A stretch of 64,000 nucleotides of DNA, taken from contig BCJJ01000008.1 in the NCBI GenBank assembly GCA_039545355.1, positions 1,289,004 through 1,353,003 of the forward strand, read 5' to 3'. Below the pieces are notes generated by a model, which saw nothing but the letters and a program-made list of their open reading frames with translations, did no database searches and had not been told where the DNA came from. A program made the position numbers and the translations under genes. This document shows positions 1 through 10,146 of the stretch, piece after piece. Origin of the DNA: Trichosporon coremiiforme (taxonomy: Eukaryota > Basidiomycota > Tremellomycetes > Trichosporonales > Trichosporonaceae). How positions within the stretch are numbered: the first letter of the stretch is position 1; each line of letters begins with the position of its first letter.

Positions 1-3000
1 TCCTGCTCTGCTGCTCCGCCTGCACTTATCGCGCAAGATTAGCGAAGCTGTGAAGCGGGCATTAGACGGTCCAGATCTCTGCGATTGAGCCCTGAACTCC
101 ACGCGACCCCCAACTTGGTGCACGCCGGCCAGCCAGTCAATTCGTCGCGCTGATCTGTTTGATTCGTGGCTGTTATGACTTCACGGCATACAACATCACG
201 TTAGCCTCTCAACAATGGCAGGGCTGTCTGTTGCTCGCCACTTCGCCAGGCCGGGCGGGGGGCCGGCCCCAGTCGGACGCCAGATCAGAGTGGCGACACT
301 GAGCGGTCCCAAGCGTCTCCTCTCTTTGTTCTGCATTACCTGGGTCGTCCTGGACACATCCTGTGTCTCCTGAGCAGCCTCCTGAGGGCTGTTAGTTGGC
401 CTGGCGTGCGCCGACCCCTGCAGCCCTGAGGATGCGTCAGTGACCGAGAAACCCACAAGGGTGTCCATTGTCTATCTCACTTTTGGTTCAGCGCCATGGC
501 CGCTCTCGCTGGCCCATCGCTGGCACGCGATTGGCCCGATTCGGTTCCAGTGCCCCGCCATGCCTGGTGTCGGCGAGCGTCAACTCTGCAACGGCGTGAT
601 GACGGCGTGAACCGGCGCACATAGCCTGCCATTCTGACCAACGTTGCTGACCCAGCCTTAGACGTATTCGGGCCAGTCAGGCGGTTCGGGCGAAAGTTCA
701 GCAACTGGGCAGCTGGGCGTCTTGCCAATTCACCTGCTCTGTACCTCTGGGTACCTGCTGCGACGACGTGAATGCGTGATTCCGCGGTCCGTTCGTTGTC
801 AGGGCTCAGCCACCCGCCACAGCCGTCGACGCCGAGGCGGCGTCTGAGGCGCCCGCCCGTCAGCCAGGGCGCCCAGCTGAGCCTTGGTATCTCCGACGAT
901 TAGGATAAACACGAGAGAGGATTAGGCTCTTCTTGGAGGGACTCTTCCAGAAATTTCTGCGCCGATGCGACCTGCGCCTGCATCTGCACCAGCGCCTGCG
1001 TCTCTCAGGATGCTTGACGTTACCAGGCGTATCCGCGTATCGGGGGATGGGGCAGCTAGTGGCATAGACCATGGACTGATAGACGTAGCGGAGCGTATCG
1101 CTGCTATGTTTTAGAGATGTTCCTCCCGCTGTGCCTTTCTGCACCTGGCTCTTCAAGGCGCGTGATCACTTAATTAGAGTGCTGATTGCCCTCGGAATCC
1201 GAGCTGCTCAGCATTCCTCACATGGCCTCGTAGCCAACCACTGCACGCATTGCAACGCGCTTATGAGGATTGAGGCATGTGAGTGGGCGTGCGAGGGGCC
1301 TAGGAGGCCGTGTGCGGAATGCCACGCGTCCTGACATTCCGCACGGTGCGCCGACGCCCCCAGTTGCCCTCAACCCTGTGCTGTTGCACAGACTCTGTGT
1401 GTCTGCTAAAGCGAGCGCCGAACTCAGGCCGAAGCTCAGGTGTGTGGTGCGGGCTCTTCGGATCGCGATGGGGCAGCGCTCGACGGCATCTAGCATTCAA
1501 ACTGACGCAACTCCGAGCCACCGAATGGCTGGCCGGGAAGCAAACTAAGCACGAAAACAATAGGGGACACAATCAGCCCAACTTTCATCGGCAGGCTCAG
1601 CGAATACGAAACGCCCCCGCTTGTCGCTAATATGCCTTAGAGTTCAGCCTCCCGGATCTCCGGCGATCGTCCGTTCTTACCGTTAGTGCTGGGGAGACCG
1701 TGGCAGCCTGCGGCGATAGGGACTGTGCCTTTTTATTACCATGTCCGCGGGGAAGCATAACAGACAAAGGGAATGAAAGGGTCGTGCCCCCCTATAGGAA
1801 AATAACGGACGACGCCATCGATGACACAGACTCCATCAGTGACACGGACGCCATCAGTGACACGGGATCTGCCGAGCGTACCACCAGAGGACTAACAGTC
1901 GGCCCAGGGTAGCACACGGCGCCGGACGTCCCCTCGAAGAGTTCATCCAGAGCGCACTGGATCGACGCATGGTCAGCCAACCGGAACATGCCGCTTGAAT
2001 GATGGTCCATCAATGATCCAGGATGAACCAGATTCACCCACGATCGCCTCGAAGCTTCGCCTCGCCAGCTGAAGGGTCCTGACCTACGACCGCATTGTCA
2101 GTCTTGTGAGGTTACTCATCTGTGTCTCACATCTGCATTGGGCTAGGCAAAGAGGCAAAAGAGGCGGCGCATCGCGCTCGTGGTAGACTGTTAAGCTGCT
2201 CAACTCCGTTTTTCCAGCTGAAGATTAATAATCGACGAGGCAAACGCCACAGCCCCCCGACCCTGTTGCCACCGCATGCCACCCTTGACGTCCAAGCGTC
2301 TGGGGGCGATCACCCGGCAGCCTCTTGCAGCCTCAACAGCCTCAAACCCTTCCCTTATCTGTTAGGATACGGAGATCTCGGTAGATCTTCGAACGGCGGC
2401 AAGGTCACAGTCGTTGCCCATGAAGTTTTCATTTCTCCGTATACCGCACAGTTGTTTGAGTGCGGTATTCGTCAGTCGGTGCAATGATTCAGCAAACTAT
2501 CCCCAGCGAAGATGGGCTTGAATTTAATGCTTTCCCCTAGGGAGGCTGTATCAGCCTGCAGGCAATGCTCCTGAGGAGTGGGGTACGTCCGCCTGCTGAT
2601 AGCAGCTTATCGTTTTGTAGCTGGTGACGACAATGCGCAAGTCGAGGTAGAACCGACGTCGGCCCCCGCTTCGCCTGACAGGAGACAGGGTCACATTCCG
2701 CGCAAGCTTAGACCAAACAGAGTGGGGAACCAGACACCAGATCTGTGAAGTGCACGGATGGGCCGCATGGATCTCAGGTCTGCATGTCCATGAGGCATAT
2801 TTCTATCAGCGTTGTCGATCAGGACTGCAAGCAAAGACGCAGCGCACTCCGGATGATCCCTCTTTCAAGCCAGCAGAGTCAGTGGGCCGAGTCCATAGCT
2901 GCAATAGTGGGTTCTGTAAGCCATCGCTCCTTGCTCCTTGCTCGCTGGTGCGAGCTGCGCCGAGGTGAGCACTGTTGTGTCATAATGTCAGACATGGCAC

Positions 3001-3375
3001 GTCGGACAGAGCAGCTGCGTCAGACTGGCAACATCTAGTTGCTAGCCTCCTGGACGCCTCAGTTATGCTTTACCCTCACTGGAGTCAGTGCCTTACACTC
3101 TCTGCATTGTGTACCCTCCGAGCGCTGGGTATCGACCCGGTATCGCGAAGACGGTTGAATGTTGTCGTCTCAGCTGTCTTGGAGTTTGATGTTGGCCCAG
3201 CTGCGGCAAGTGCCACGCTCGGAATTATATGGCCACGCGAAAACCACCTGGTGGCTTCAGTGACGAAGTGCGTTAGCGGCCCGCTTGGAATCACGGTTCG
3301 CAACACGATCTAAGCAGGCCGCATCAGAACAACAACCAACGACTGTGACGCAGCCCCCGGAACTTACGGACGACA
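1..3375. other. Left-edge stretch with no supported gene
   Basis: No reading frame here has a recognisable domain, and none can be extended through plausible splice sites into a longer protein. Short open frames occur on both strands at similar density, as expected by chance in GC-rich DNA. The only local structure noted is an imperfect 18-bp tandem repeat near 1823-1858. The last few hundred bases presumably hold the promoter and leader of the U1-70K gene that starts at 3376. Confidence 0.6.
1823..1864. repeat. Imperfect 18-bp tandem repeat
   Basis: Two near-identical 18-bp units (1823-1840 and 1841-1858) differ at two positions and are followed by the start of a third. In one forward frame they read as DTDSIS DTDAIS. 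No coding gene is supported around them. Confidence 0.7.
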
Positions 3376-4594
3376 ATGACTGCCAAGCTCCCGCCCAACC
3401 TCCTGCGGTTGTTCGCCCCGCGCCCGCCCGTCAATTACCTCCCGCCGATGAGCAAGGACACGAGCGACCGTGGACCAGACAAGATTACCGGCATCGCTGC
3501 ACTTGTCAAGCAGCTGAGGGACCAGGCTGAGGATGACGAGGTCAAGCAGGGACTCGAGGAGCGCAAGGAGAAGGTGGCGGACGAGCCCATGGACACTGCT
3601 AAGCCTGAGGATGGCCAGGTCGAGTCCAAGCCTGATGTTGACATTGACAAGAAGAAGAAGAAGACGGACCCGATCACCGAAGCTGGCATCATCGGCCAGG
3701 AGGCCGTCATGATGCGGGGAGAAGCGAAGAAGAAGCAGCAGAAGGAGTACAAGGATAACCTGGAAAAGACTTGTGAGCTCAACAATCGCTGATACTGAGC
3801 TGACCTCGCAGGGGATCCTGCTCATGACCCCGAAGTTGCCGGAGACCCGTACAAGACGCTGTTCATCTCTCGCCTATCATCGAAGGCGACGGAAGCTGAC
3901 CTGCGCCACGAGTTCGAGATGTACGGACACATCGAGAAGATTCGCATCGTGCGCGACAAGCGCAAGGGCAAGTCACGGAACTATGCCTTCATTGTCTTCG
4001 AGCGGGAGCGCGACATGAAGGCTGCGTACAAGGACGCCGACGGCATCCCGATCCACCACAAGAAAATCCTTGTCGACGTCGAGCGCGGCCGAACAGTCAA
4101 GGGATGGAAGCCGCGGAAGCTTGGCGGCGGCCTCGGTGGTCGCCCCAAGCCTGTCACGGTACTGCCGCCCATGGCGTCGTTCCGTGGTGGGTTCCGGGGA
4201 GGATTCGGCGGCGGCCGAGGAGGCGGCTTCCGCGGCGGTCGCGGTGGTGGCTTCAGTGGTGGCCGAGGGGGTGGTGGGTTCCGTGGTGGACGTCCAGGAA
4301 GCTTCCAACCGCCGAGTGGAAGCGACCGTGGTTACAGCGACCGTGCTGGGTAAGTTATTCTCACAACTTTTGTAAGGAGCGTACTAACCTATGAAGCGGC
4401 GGCGGTGGGTACGGTGGCGGTAGTAGCTACGGTGGTGGTGGTGGTGGAGGAGGGGGCGACTATGGGTAAGCTTTCCCAAGCAGAACAGAGCTAAATGCAG
4501 CGGTGGCGGGTACAAGCGCGACTATGACACCCCGGGAGGCGGCGGCGGCAGCTACGGGGGTTATGACCGCGACTCGAAGCGTCCGCGATACTAA
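3376..4594 (+). CDS. SNP1: U1 small nuclear ribonucleoprotein 70 kDa (U1-70K)
   Basis: Core protein of the U1 snRNP; it binds stem-loop I of U1 snRNA in the nucleus and acts in 5' splice-site recognition. Exons are 3376-3772, 3812-4349, 4397-4465 and 4501-4594, giving 365 residues. The start gives the family N-terminus [14 protein letters not shown]. Joining exons 1 and 2 makes [18 protein letters not shown], the family signature just before the RRM. The RRM follows, with RNP2-like TLFISRL and RNP1-like [10 protein letters not shown]. The hallmark [22 protein letters not shown] comes after it. The C-terminus is long, glycine/arginine-rich (GGFRGG and GGGYGG types) and ends in KRPRY, instead of the RS/RD-rich tail of animal U1-70K. 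Introns are 39, 47 and 35 nt; intron 2 has a near-ideal TACTAAC branch site. Identification is firm. Confidence 0.95.
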
Positions 4595-5091
4595 GTGTAG
4601 CGGCAGGAGGCGCAGGAGGAGGGCTCGTTTGTCCTCTCTCTGACCAGTGCATCGCTCAGCTATCCCCCGACACCGAGCCCGTGCAACGAGCAACTCAGAG
4701 GTCTAAGTATGTACTGTTTTGGCAGCTCACAAAGCTTCACCATGTCATTCGCCATCAGCATCATTAAGAGTAATCATACTTCAGCAGTTTGGGTGGGTAT
4801 GGTAAGGTTGACTTTGGATAGGATAACTCACGGACAGCAACTGACCCAGAAGGAGGTGAAGAGATACCCACAGTAGGTCTAGGTTCTGGTTCTCTACCGT
4901 ACTTGTAAAACTATTGCATTGCTTTCACTCTTGTGACCACCGGAGCATACTTGGGCTGCATCAGATTATATACAACGAAAGAGTAAGCTACACAGCTGGC
5001 TTGCACGCTCTGCAGCACGGCGCTTGGCCTGTTGAAACTATAAGACACATAAAGCTTAAATTCGAGTCATCAGTAGCATGCGAACGACGGG
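4595..5091. other. Convergent intergenic region
   Basis: This 497-bp stretch separates the 3' ends of the U1-70K gene and paralogue A. No open frame with coding character was seen; it presumably holds both 3' UTRs and polyadenylation signals. Confidence 0.5.
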
Positions 5092-6180
5092 CTACTGGAT
5101 CTTGGAGGCGAAGAACCATGTGTCCACTGCGGTTAGCTTGCTTACGGAGAATGTTCAGCGTGGCTAAACTACTCACAGTCACTGGTACCTTCCCCTCCGC
5201 TTGCACTCATGTCGACCGAGCCGGCGAGCTCGTAACCGTGCTGATCCATGACTGTCATGATCGTCATAGCCATCAGGCGGGCCTGGTTGACCTCGACACC
5301 ATCTGAAGTCATCCAAGGGTTGCCCCTGAGCTTGAGCTGAGTACATCCGTGCTCCTTCGTCTCGGTCCTTTGGATGCCGAGAGGCCAGGACTGTATGTCA
5401 GCTCAGCATCCAATCTCAGCTCTTACCTGGACAGCCTGGACGAACGCATTCTTGATTTGCTCCGTCGGCGGGTCGATGATTCTGATCTTATCATATTCGT
5501 TGAACGACACGGAGAAGAACATGCGGTTCAGTGGTGGGCCATGACGGAAGAAGAGCGTGTCCTTGTCGTAGGATTTCTTCGAAAGGTCGGTCGAGATGGA
5601 GAGGTGCCAGCCGTGCACCGACAGGCCGTGCAGGAGGTGGGTCATGAGACGGCGTGACGGAACTGCCTCGCTGTACTGTCCATACCCTGGTGTTGTTAGC
5701 TGGGCGTCCATTGTTCATCGTAGGTGTAGCTCGCAACTTACAAGGGTTCCCGCGCAGCTTGAACTCGATGCAGCTGTTGTCCATCATCTTCTTGCGCTGG
5801 ATCCCGATCCATGCGCGGATGATCGTCTGCTCAATTGCGTCCCACACGCTGTGCGGGAAGTTCAGCAAGCGCAGCTTGTCGCTGCTGCTCAGCAACATGC
5901 AGGCATAAATCGGCATGGTTGGTGCTGGCATCGCTGGCTCTAGCGGCTGCTTCTTCTCGTCGGGGTAGCCCGACGCCATGTAGCCGACACCGCCTCCATA
6001 GCCGCCGCCAGTCGAGGAGCCAGAAGGACCAGCGTACGAGTTCGAAATGGACGAGGTCGCCTGGTGGTATCCGGGAGGACTCTGTTCCGCGTACGACGCG
6101 GGGGGAGGGTTGCCCGCGGGCTGCTGGCCGGTCGGGTCAGGCGGAACGGGATACTTCTTATCGGATGAGAAAAGGCCCAT
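5092..6180 (-). CDS. Uncharacterised duplicated-domain protein, paralogue A
   Basis: I do not recognise this family. Exons, transcribed leftwards, are 6180-5742, 5686-5427, 5390-5177 and 5126-5092, giving 315 residues. Residues 1-90 are Pro/Gly/Ser/Tyr-rich and probably disordered, with a PPGY motif. Two copies of a unit of about 110 residues follow, at about 91-197 and 203-315. Each copy has a DKLRLL- or DKIRII-type strand, a stretch of about 40 residues, then KLRGNPW (Trp147 and Trp259), then a helix and an HGW/HGY segment. The gene downstream of its promoter side (6681-7604) is a paralogue with the same layout and identical placement of the first two introns. The last exon is only 35 nt; it was accepted because its LDTWFFASKIQ end aligns with the paralogue's MMIFGTRRF end. 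No signal peptide or membrane segment is seen. The gene model is good; the function is unknown. Confidence 0.8.
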
Positions 6181-6680
6181 GGTCGAGTTGCGAGTTGGGA
6201 AAGGGTTGGATGAGGCGTTACAAAGCCCTCACACTGCGTTATATAGAGAGAGGAAAGCTCGTTGAGTGCGCCATGGATCAGTACTAGAAGCGGCGGACGA
6301 TGGACCATACGTCAAGGCGTTTTAAGGCACAGGATCCCGGTTCCGACGCACCCCCTGTCGCCGCCAAGATGGACGCCGGTCCGTCCACCAACGGTGCGGG
6401 CGCTTTGTCACTCCGCCAAGCACTGCATAATGAGTACGTTGCACGACAACGTAGTTCGTATCACGCACAGCACATTCATTATGTATGATCATGCATTTGT
6501 ACACAGCTCCTGAATGCCTTACAACATGCACGCCGCTCGGCTCCGCCGCTCTCCGATAAGGTCGCTTACATCGGCTAGGCGGTGGCTTCCATGCCACGGG
6601 CACCGCCTCTGCACTGCTCCCTCTGATTAGATCACTTTCGCCAGCACACTGCTTCCTTCGCACTCCTGCACTCGAGCAAT
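6181..6680. other. Spacer between the paralogues (promoter A, 3' flank of B)
   Basis: This 500-bp gap between the start of paralogue A and the stop of paralogue B has no supported gene. It should contain the promoter of A; a TATA-like element lies near its left end. Confidence 0.5.
6239..6245 (-). promoter_or_regulatory. TATA-like element upstream of paralogue A
   Basis: The minus strand reads TATATAA here, about 60 bp upstream of the chosen start codon at 6180. Position and strand fit a core promoter, but no transcript start is known. Confidence 0.4.
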
Positions 6681-7604
6681 TCAGAACCGCCGGGTGCCAA
6701 AGATCATCATGACCCGCCCTGAGAGCGAAACGCTGGAGACGAGCTCGAAGCCGGCTGTCTCGAGTCGCTCCATCGCGGCGGCCAAGATCCGGCGAGCACC
6801 TCGCGTGTTGTCGCCTTTCCATGCCGTCCATGGCGTTCCGCTGAACTTGACGACGAGGCTACCCATTTCCTTCTCCTGCACTGTCTGGCTCTTGGGCCAA
6901 GTCTTGGCGTCAGCCACGGATGTCACTCAAGATCTGGTACTTACTGCACAGGCCCCGACAAACGCATCTTTCACTCTCTGGCAGGGTGCGTCTACCAAGC
7001 GCAGCTTGTCGCTCTCCTCGATGGCGATCGCGAAGAACTCTCGGGGAATGCGCGGGCCCGTCCGGAAGTAGATCGAGTCGTGCGATGTCTTCTTCTTCAC
7101 GATATCCACGGATGCACTGGGGTGCCACCCCGCGGTTGCCAAGGTAGTGTAGACAGAGATAAGAATGTGCGGTGCCCTCACGGCATCCAATGAATCCAGC
7201 GACCCTGTACTATGTGAGCGTGGCTCGGATGTTCTGATGCAATTGCAGTTGTGCAGTATGCAACAATTGCAGACAGCCGACTCACAGGGCTTGCCATATA
7301 ACTTGAAGTCCCAGACGCCGTCCTCCGGCAGATCACAATTGGCGACTCCCTGCCCGGCCCTTAGAGCTGACACGAGAAGGTCTCGGGTCCGTCTGTTGTA
7401 TGGGAAGGAGATGGCCTGGATCCTGTCTGTCCCTGACAGCATCAAGCATGCGTATTTGGCTGGGCCGGACCGCAGCGTGTCCGAGTAGGAGGGCAGCTCG
7501 TCATCGATGGACATCTCCAGCGGGGCTTCCACAGGCGGCCATGTGCGAAGCGGTGGCGAGTATAGGGAGGAGGGGGGCAGGGGGCTTGAGCTGCTGCTGC
7601 TCAT
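6681..7604 (-). CDS. Uncharacterised duplicated-domain protein, paralogue B
   Basis: Tandem paralogue of the gene at 5092-6180; not a family I can name. Exons are 7604-7286, 7204-6945 and 6902-6681, giving 266 residues. Exon 2 is 260 nt in both genes, and the first two introns fall at the same codons, inside the Trp codon of GKPW/GNPW and after the following domain half, so the pair arose by duplication of an intron-containing gene. After a Ser/Pro-rich N-terminus with an LPSY motif come two units, about 50-156 and 162-266. They have matching features: TDRIQAISFP against SDKLRLVDAP, FKLYGKPW (Trp107) against FSGTPW (Trp218), and TAGW against TAGF. It lacks the terminal intron of paralogue A. 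An in-frame upstream ATG at 7664 would add 20 residues; the 7604 start was preferred because it lies directly before the Ser-rich N-terminus. Confidence 0.78.
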
Positions 7605-8269
7605 GGCTGTTATACGTCTTCTGGTAGCGCCTAGGTCTGGACGATGGTGTGATTCCACGGGCACCAGCGTGGGTCCGCGGACGCGCGAGGTAAATATATC
7701 AGTAGATTCGATAATTCAAGCGATGGATGTTACATGTTGCAGTGGGAGCGCAGTCGTCAGCTCATGTCAGCTTCGCCGTTCCGCCTCTTGGCCCCGTGAT
7801 TGTGCCTTACATCGGAGGCAACTGGAGGTAGATCCCACTTCCTGCCAGGTGATACTGCAAAACTCGCCGCACTGGCGACGCCGTTAACGTGATCGAGAGT
7901 GGAGTTGAGCACCCATCGAAGGCATGGAAAGATAGCAATCAACGTTGGTCCGAAGCTATAAATACACCGACGACGAGCGATTGGCGAATCGCTTCGTGGG
8001 GCCAGTCGTCAGGAGCGCAGTCGAGTAGTTCAGCGGATTGTCTTCTACCAGGCGCAGTATCAGCAGTGGCAGTGTGGAGGTGGAGGATGCTACGCGGTTT
8101 TTGTGTGGTTCTCACGTGAGACACTTATTCAGTCCTCCCTATTCGGCGGCGCGTCGCGCGTCGTCCTAGGTACCGCTGGCCGCTGGCCACATCGTCACCA
8201 GCGCTCGTGCTTGTGCTGGAGGTCACCCAACACCTCGATCACCGCAATAGAGCAACCACCTCGCCTACG
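7605..8269. promoter_or_regulatory. Divergent promoter region, paralogue B and ARP1
   Basis: This 665-bp region lies between the divergent starts of paralogue B (-) and ARP1 (+). No gene is supported inside. A minus-strand TATATTTA sits near 7691-7699, about 90 bp before paralogue B, and a plus-strand TATAAATA at 7957-7964 could serve the ARP1 side. Confidence 0.45.
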
Positions 8270-9874
8270 ATGGCGACAGAGTTCGACGACGTGTAAGTCC
8301 GAGTCTCCTTCACACTGACACTGTGCTAATGCCAGTCTTACGAACCAGCCCGTCGTCATCGACAATGTAAGTCGCGCTTGTTGACCTGAACCGACCTTCC
8401 TCGGATGTCACGACTATGATGCGCGAGTCAGAGCCGCGCAGTAGCTCGGGCAACCCAGTACAACATTGCCAGCTTCAAGATAGAGCAGTCGAGCTAACTA
8501 GCAGGGCTCTGGAACCATTAAGGCGGGCTTCGCCGGCCAGGAGCAGCCCAGTTGCTACATCCCTAGCTTGTGAGTTACCGAACGCCAGCCTATCGCTACA
8601 CCAGCTCTATGCTGTGTGAGGAAGGCTCAGACCGCTAGGCTTGAATGATGTCTGGGTCTTCGGCGCATCCATCGGGTGGCAACATCCCCTTTCAATTATG
8701 CTGACAGAACAGCGTCGGCCGACCGAAGCACCAGCGCGTGATGGCAGGCGGTCTCGAGGACAAGCTGTTCATCGGGAAGCGAGCACAGGAGTACCGCGGA
8801 CTGCTCAAGATTCAGTATCCGATGGAGCATGGCGTCGTGACGGACTGGGACGACATGGAGAGGATCTGGGGCTGGGTCTACAACGAGGGACTGAAGGCGC
8901 TAAGCGAGGAGGTAAGTAACCATGACCACCGACCACTCAGCTGACATTAAGCACCCAGTTCTCCTGACCGAAGCGCCCTTGAACCCGCGCCAGAACCGTG
9001 ACGTCGCTGCCCAGATCTTCTTCGAGACGTTCAACGTTCCTGCATTCTTCACGAGTGTCCAGGCTATCCTGAGTCTGTGCGTTGCTCGCTTAAGATCTTT
9101 GCTAACGCCCAGGTACTCGACCGGCCGAACAACAGGTATCGTCCTGGACTCTGGCGACGGAGTGACCCACGCTGTTCCGGTTTACGAAGGCTTCAGCATG
9201 CCTCACGCGATCCAACGGATAGACCTCGCTGGTCGCGACGTGACCGACCAACTGCAGCTCCTTCTTCGCAAAGCGGGACATTACCTGCACACGTCCGCGG
9301 AGAAGGAGGTCGTGCGCACCATCAAGGAGAAGACGTGTTATCTCTCGCTCAACCCGAGCAAGGAGGAGAAGGACCACGCCGGCGCTTGGGAGGAGTTCCG
9401 TCTTCCGGACGGCAAGGTCATTCAGCTCGGAACGGAGCGATTCCTCGCTCCGGAGATCCTCTTCAACCCAGAACTCGTTGGACAGGAGTACCCCGGTGTG
9501 CACCAGGTCATAGTCGACTCCATCAACCGTTGCGACATGGACCTGAGGAAGAGCCTCTTCTCAAATATTGTTCTCTCCGGTGGCTCCACGCTGTGCACTG
9601 GTACGTTGGTCGCTTAACTCCACGAACTGACATCCAGGCTTCGGTGACCGTCTGCTGAACGAGGTGAAGAAGCTCGCTCTGAAGGATGTCAAGCTGAAGA
9701 TCTACGCTCCGCCAGAACGCAAAGTACGCCATATTGTTGGTACCACGCTGACAGCAGTACTCTACCTGGATCGGAGGATCGATTCTGGCTGGACTGAGCA
9801 CGTTCAAGAGGATGTGGGTGTCGGCTGATGAGTACAAAGAGGATCCAGACATCATCCACAAGAAGGCATTTTAG
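8270..9874 (+). CDS. ARP1: Centractin / actin-related protein 1 (dynactin Arp1)
   Basis: Arp1 forms the short actin-like filament of dynactin, the cytoplasmic cofactor of dynein for nuclear and vesicle transport along microtubules. Eight exons: 8270-8292, 8336-8366, 8505-8569, 8713-8911, 8952-9076, 9113-9600, 9638-9723 and 9758-9874, giving 377 residues, the normal length. Actin-fold marks include [64 protein letters not shown] and [10 protein letters not shown]. Features favouring Arp1 over actin are DMERIW followed by an unusual [26 protein letters not shown], and the C-terminus [15 protein letters not shown]. The first exons are tiny (23 and 31 nt), and every intron uses a GCTGAC/GCTAA-type branch site or close variant near the acceptor. 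Identification is firm. Confidence 0.95.
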
Positions 9875-10146
9875 TCGGTAGTATATAGTAACGCGTTAAT
9901 CCATTGTATGAGGTATAACCAGAGGCTTCTGGTATACTTTGCCATGTATACCAATCATCAGAGTCATGTGCAGCAGCGTGCTCGCCGTGTCGGACTGTGA
10001 GCTGGACGGGTGCCAATTCCGCATGTCAGCAGGTGCACCCTGAAAAGGCCGCCACCCAAAACATCGAAGTCACGATTTCATGAGCCCTCCACCTCTCTGA
10101 TCTTCACCTAATTGTCACTCACCCTCTACATCTCCTCCATCCAAAA

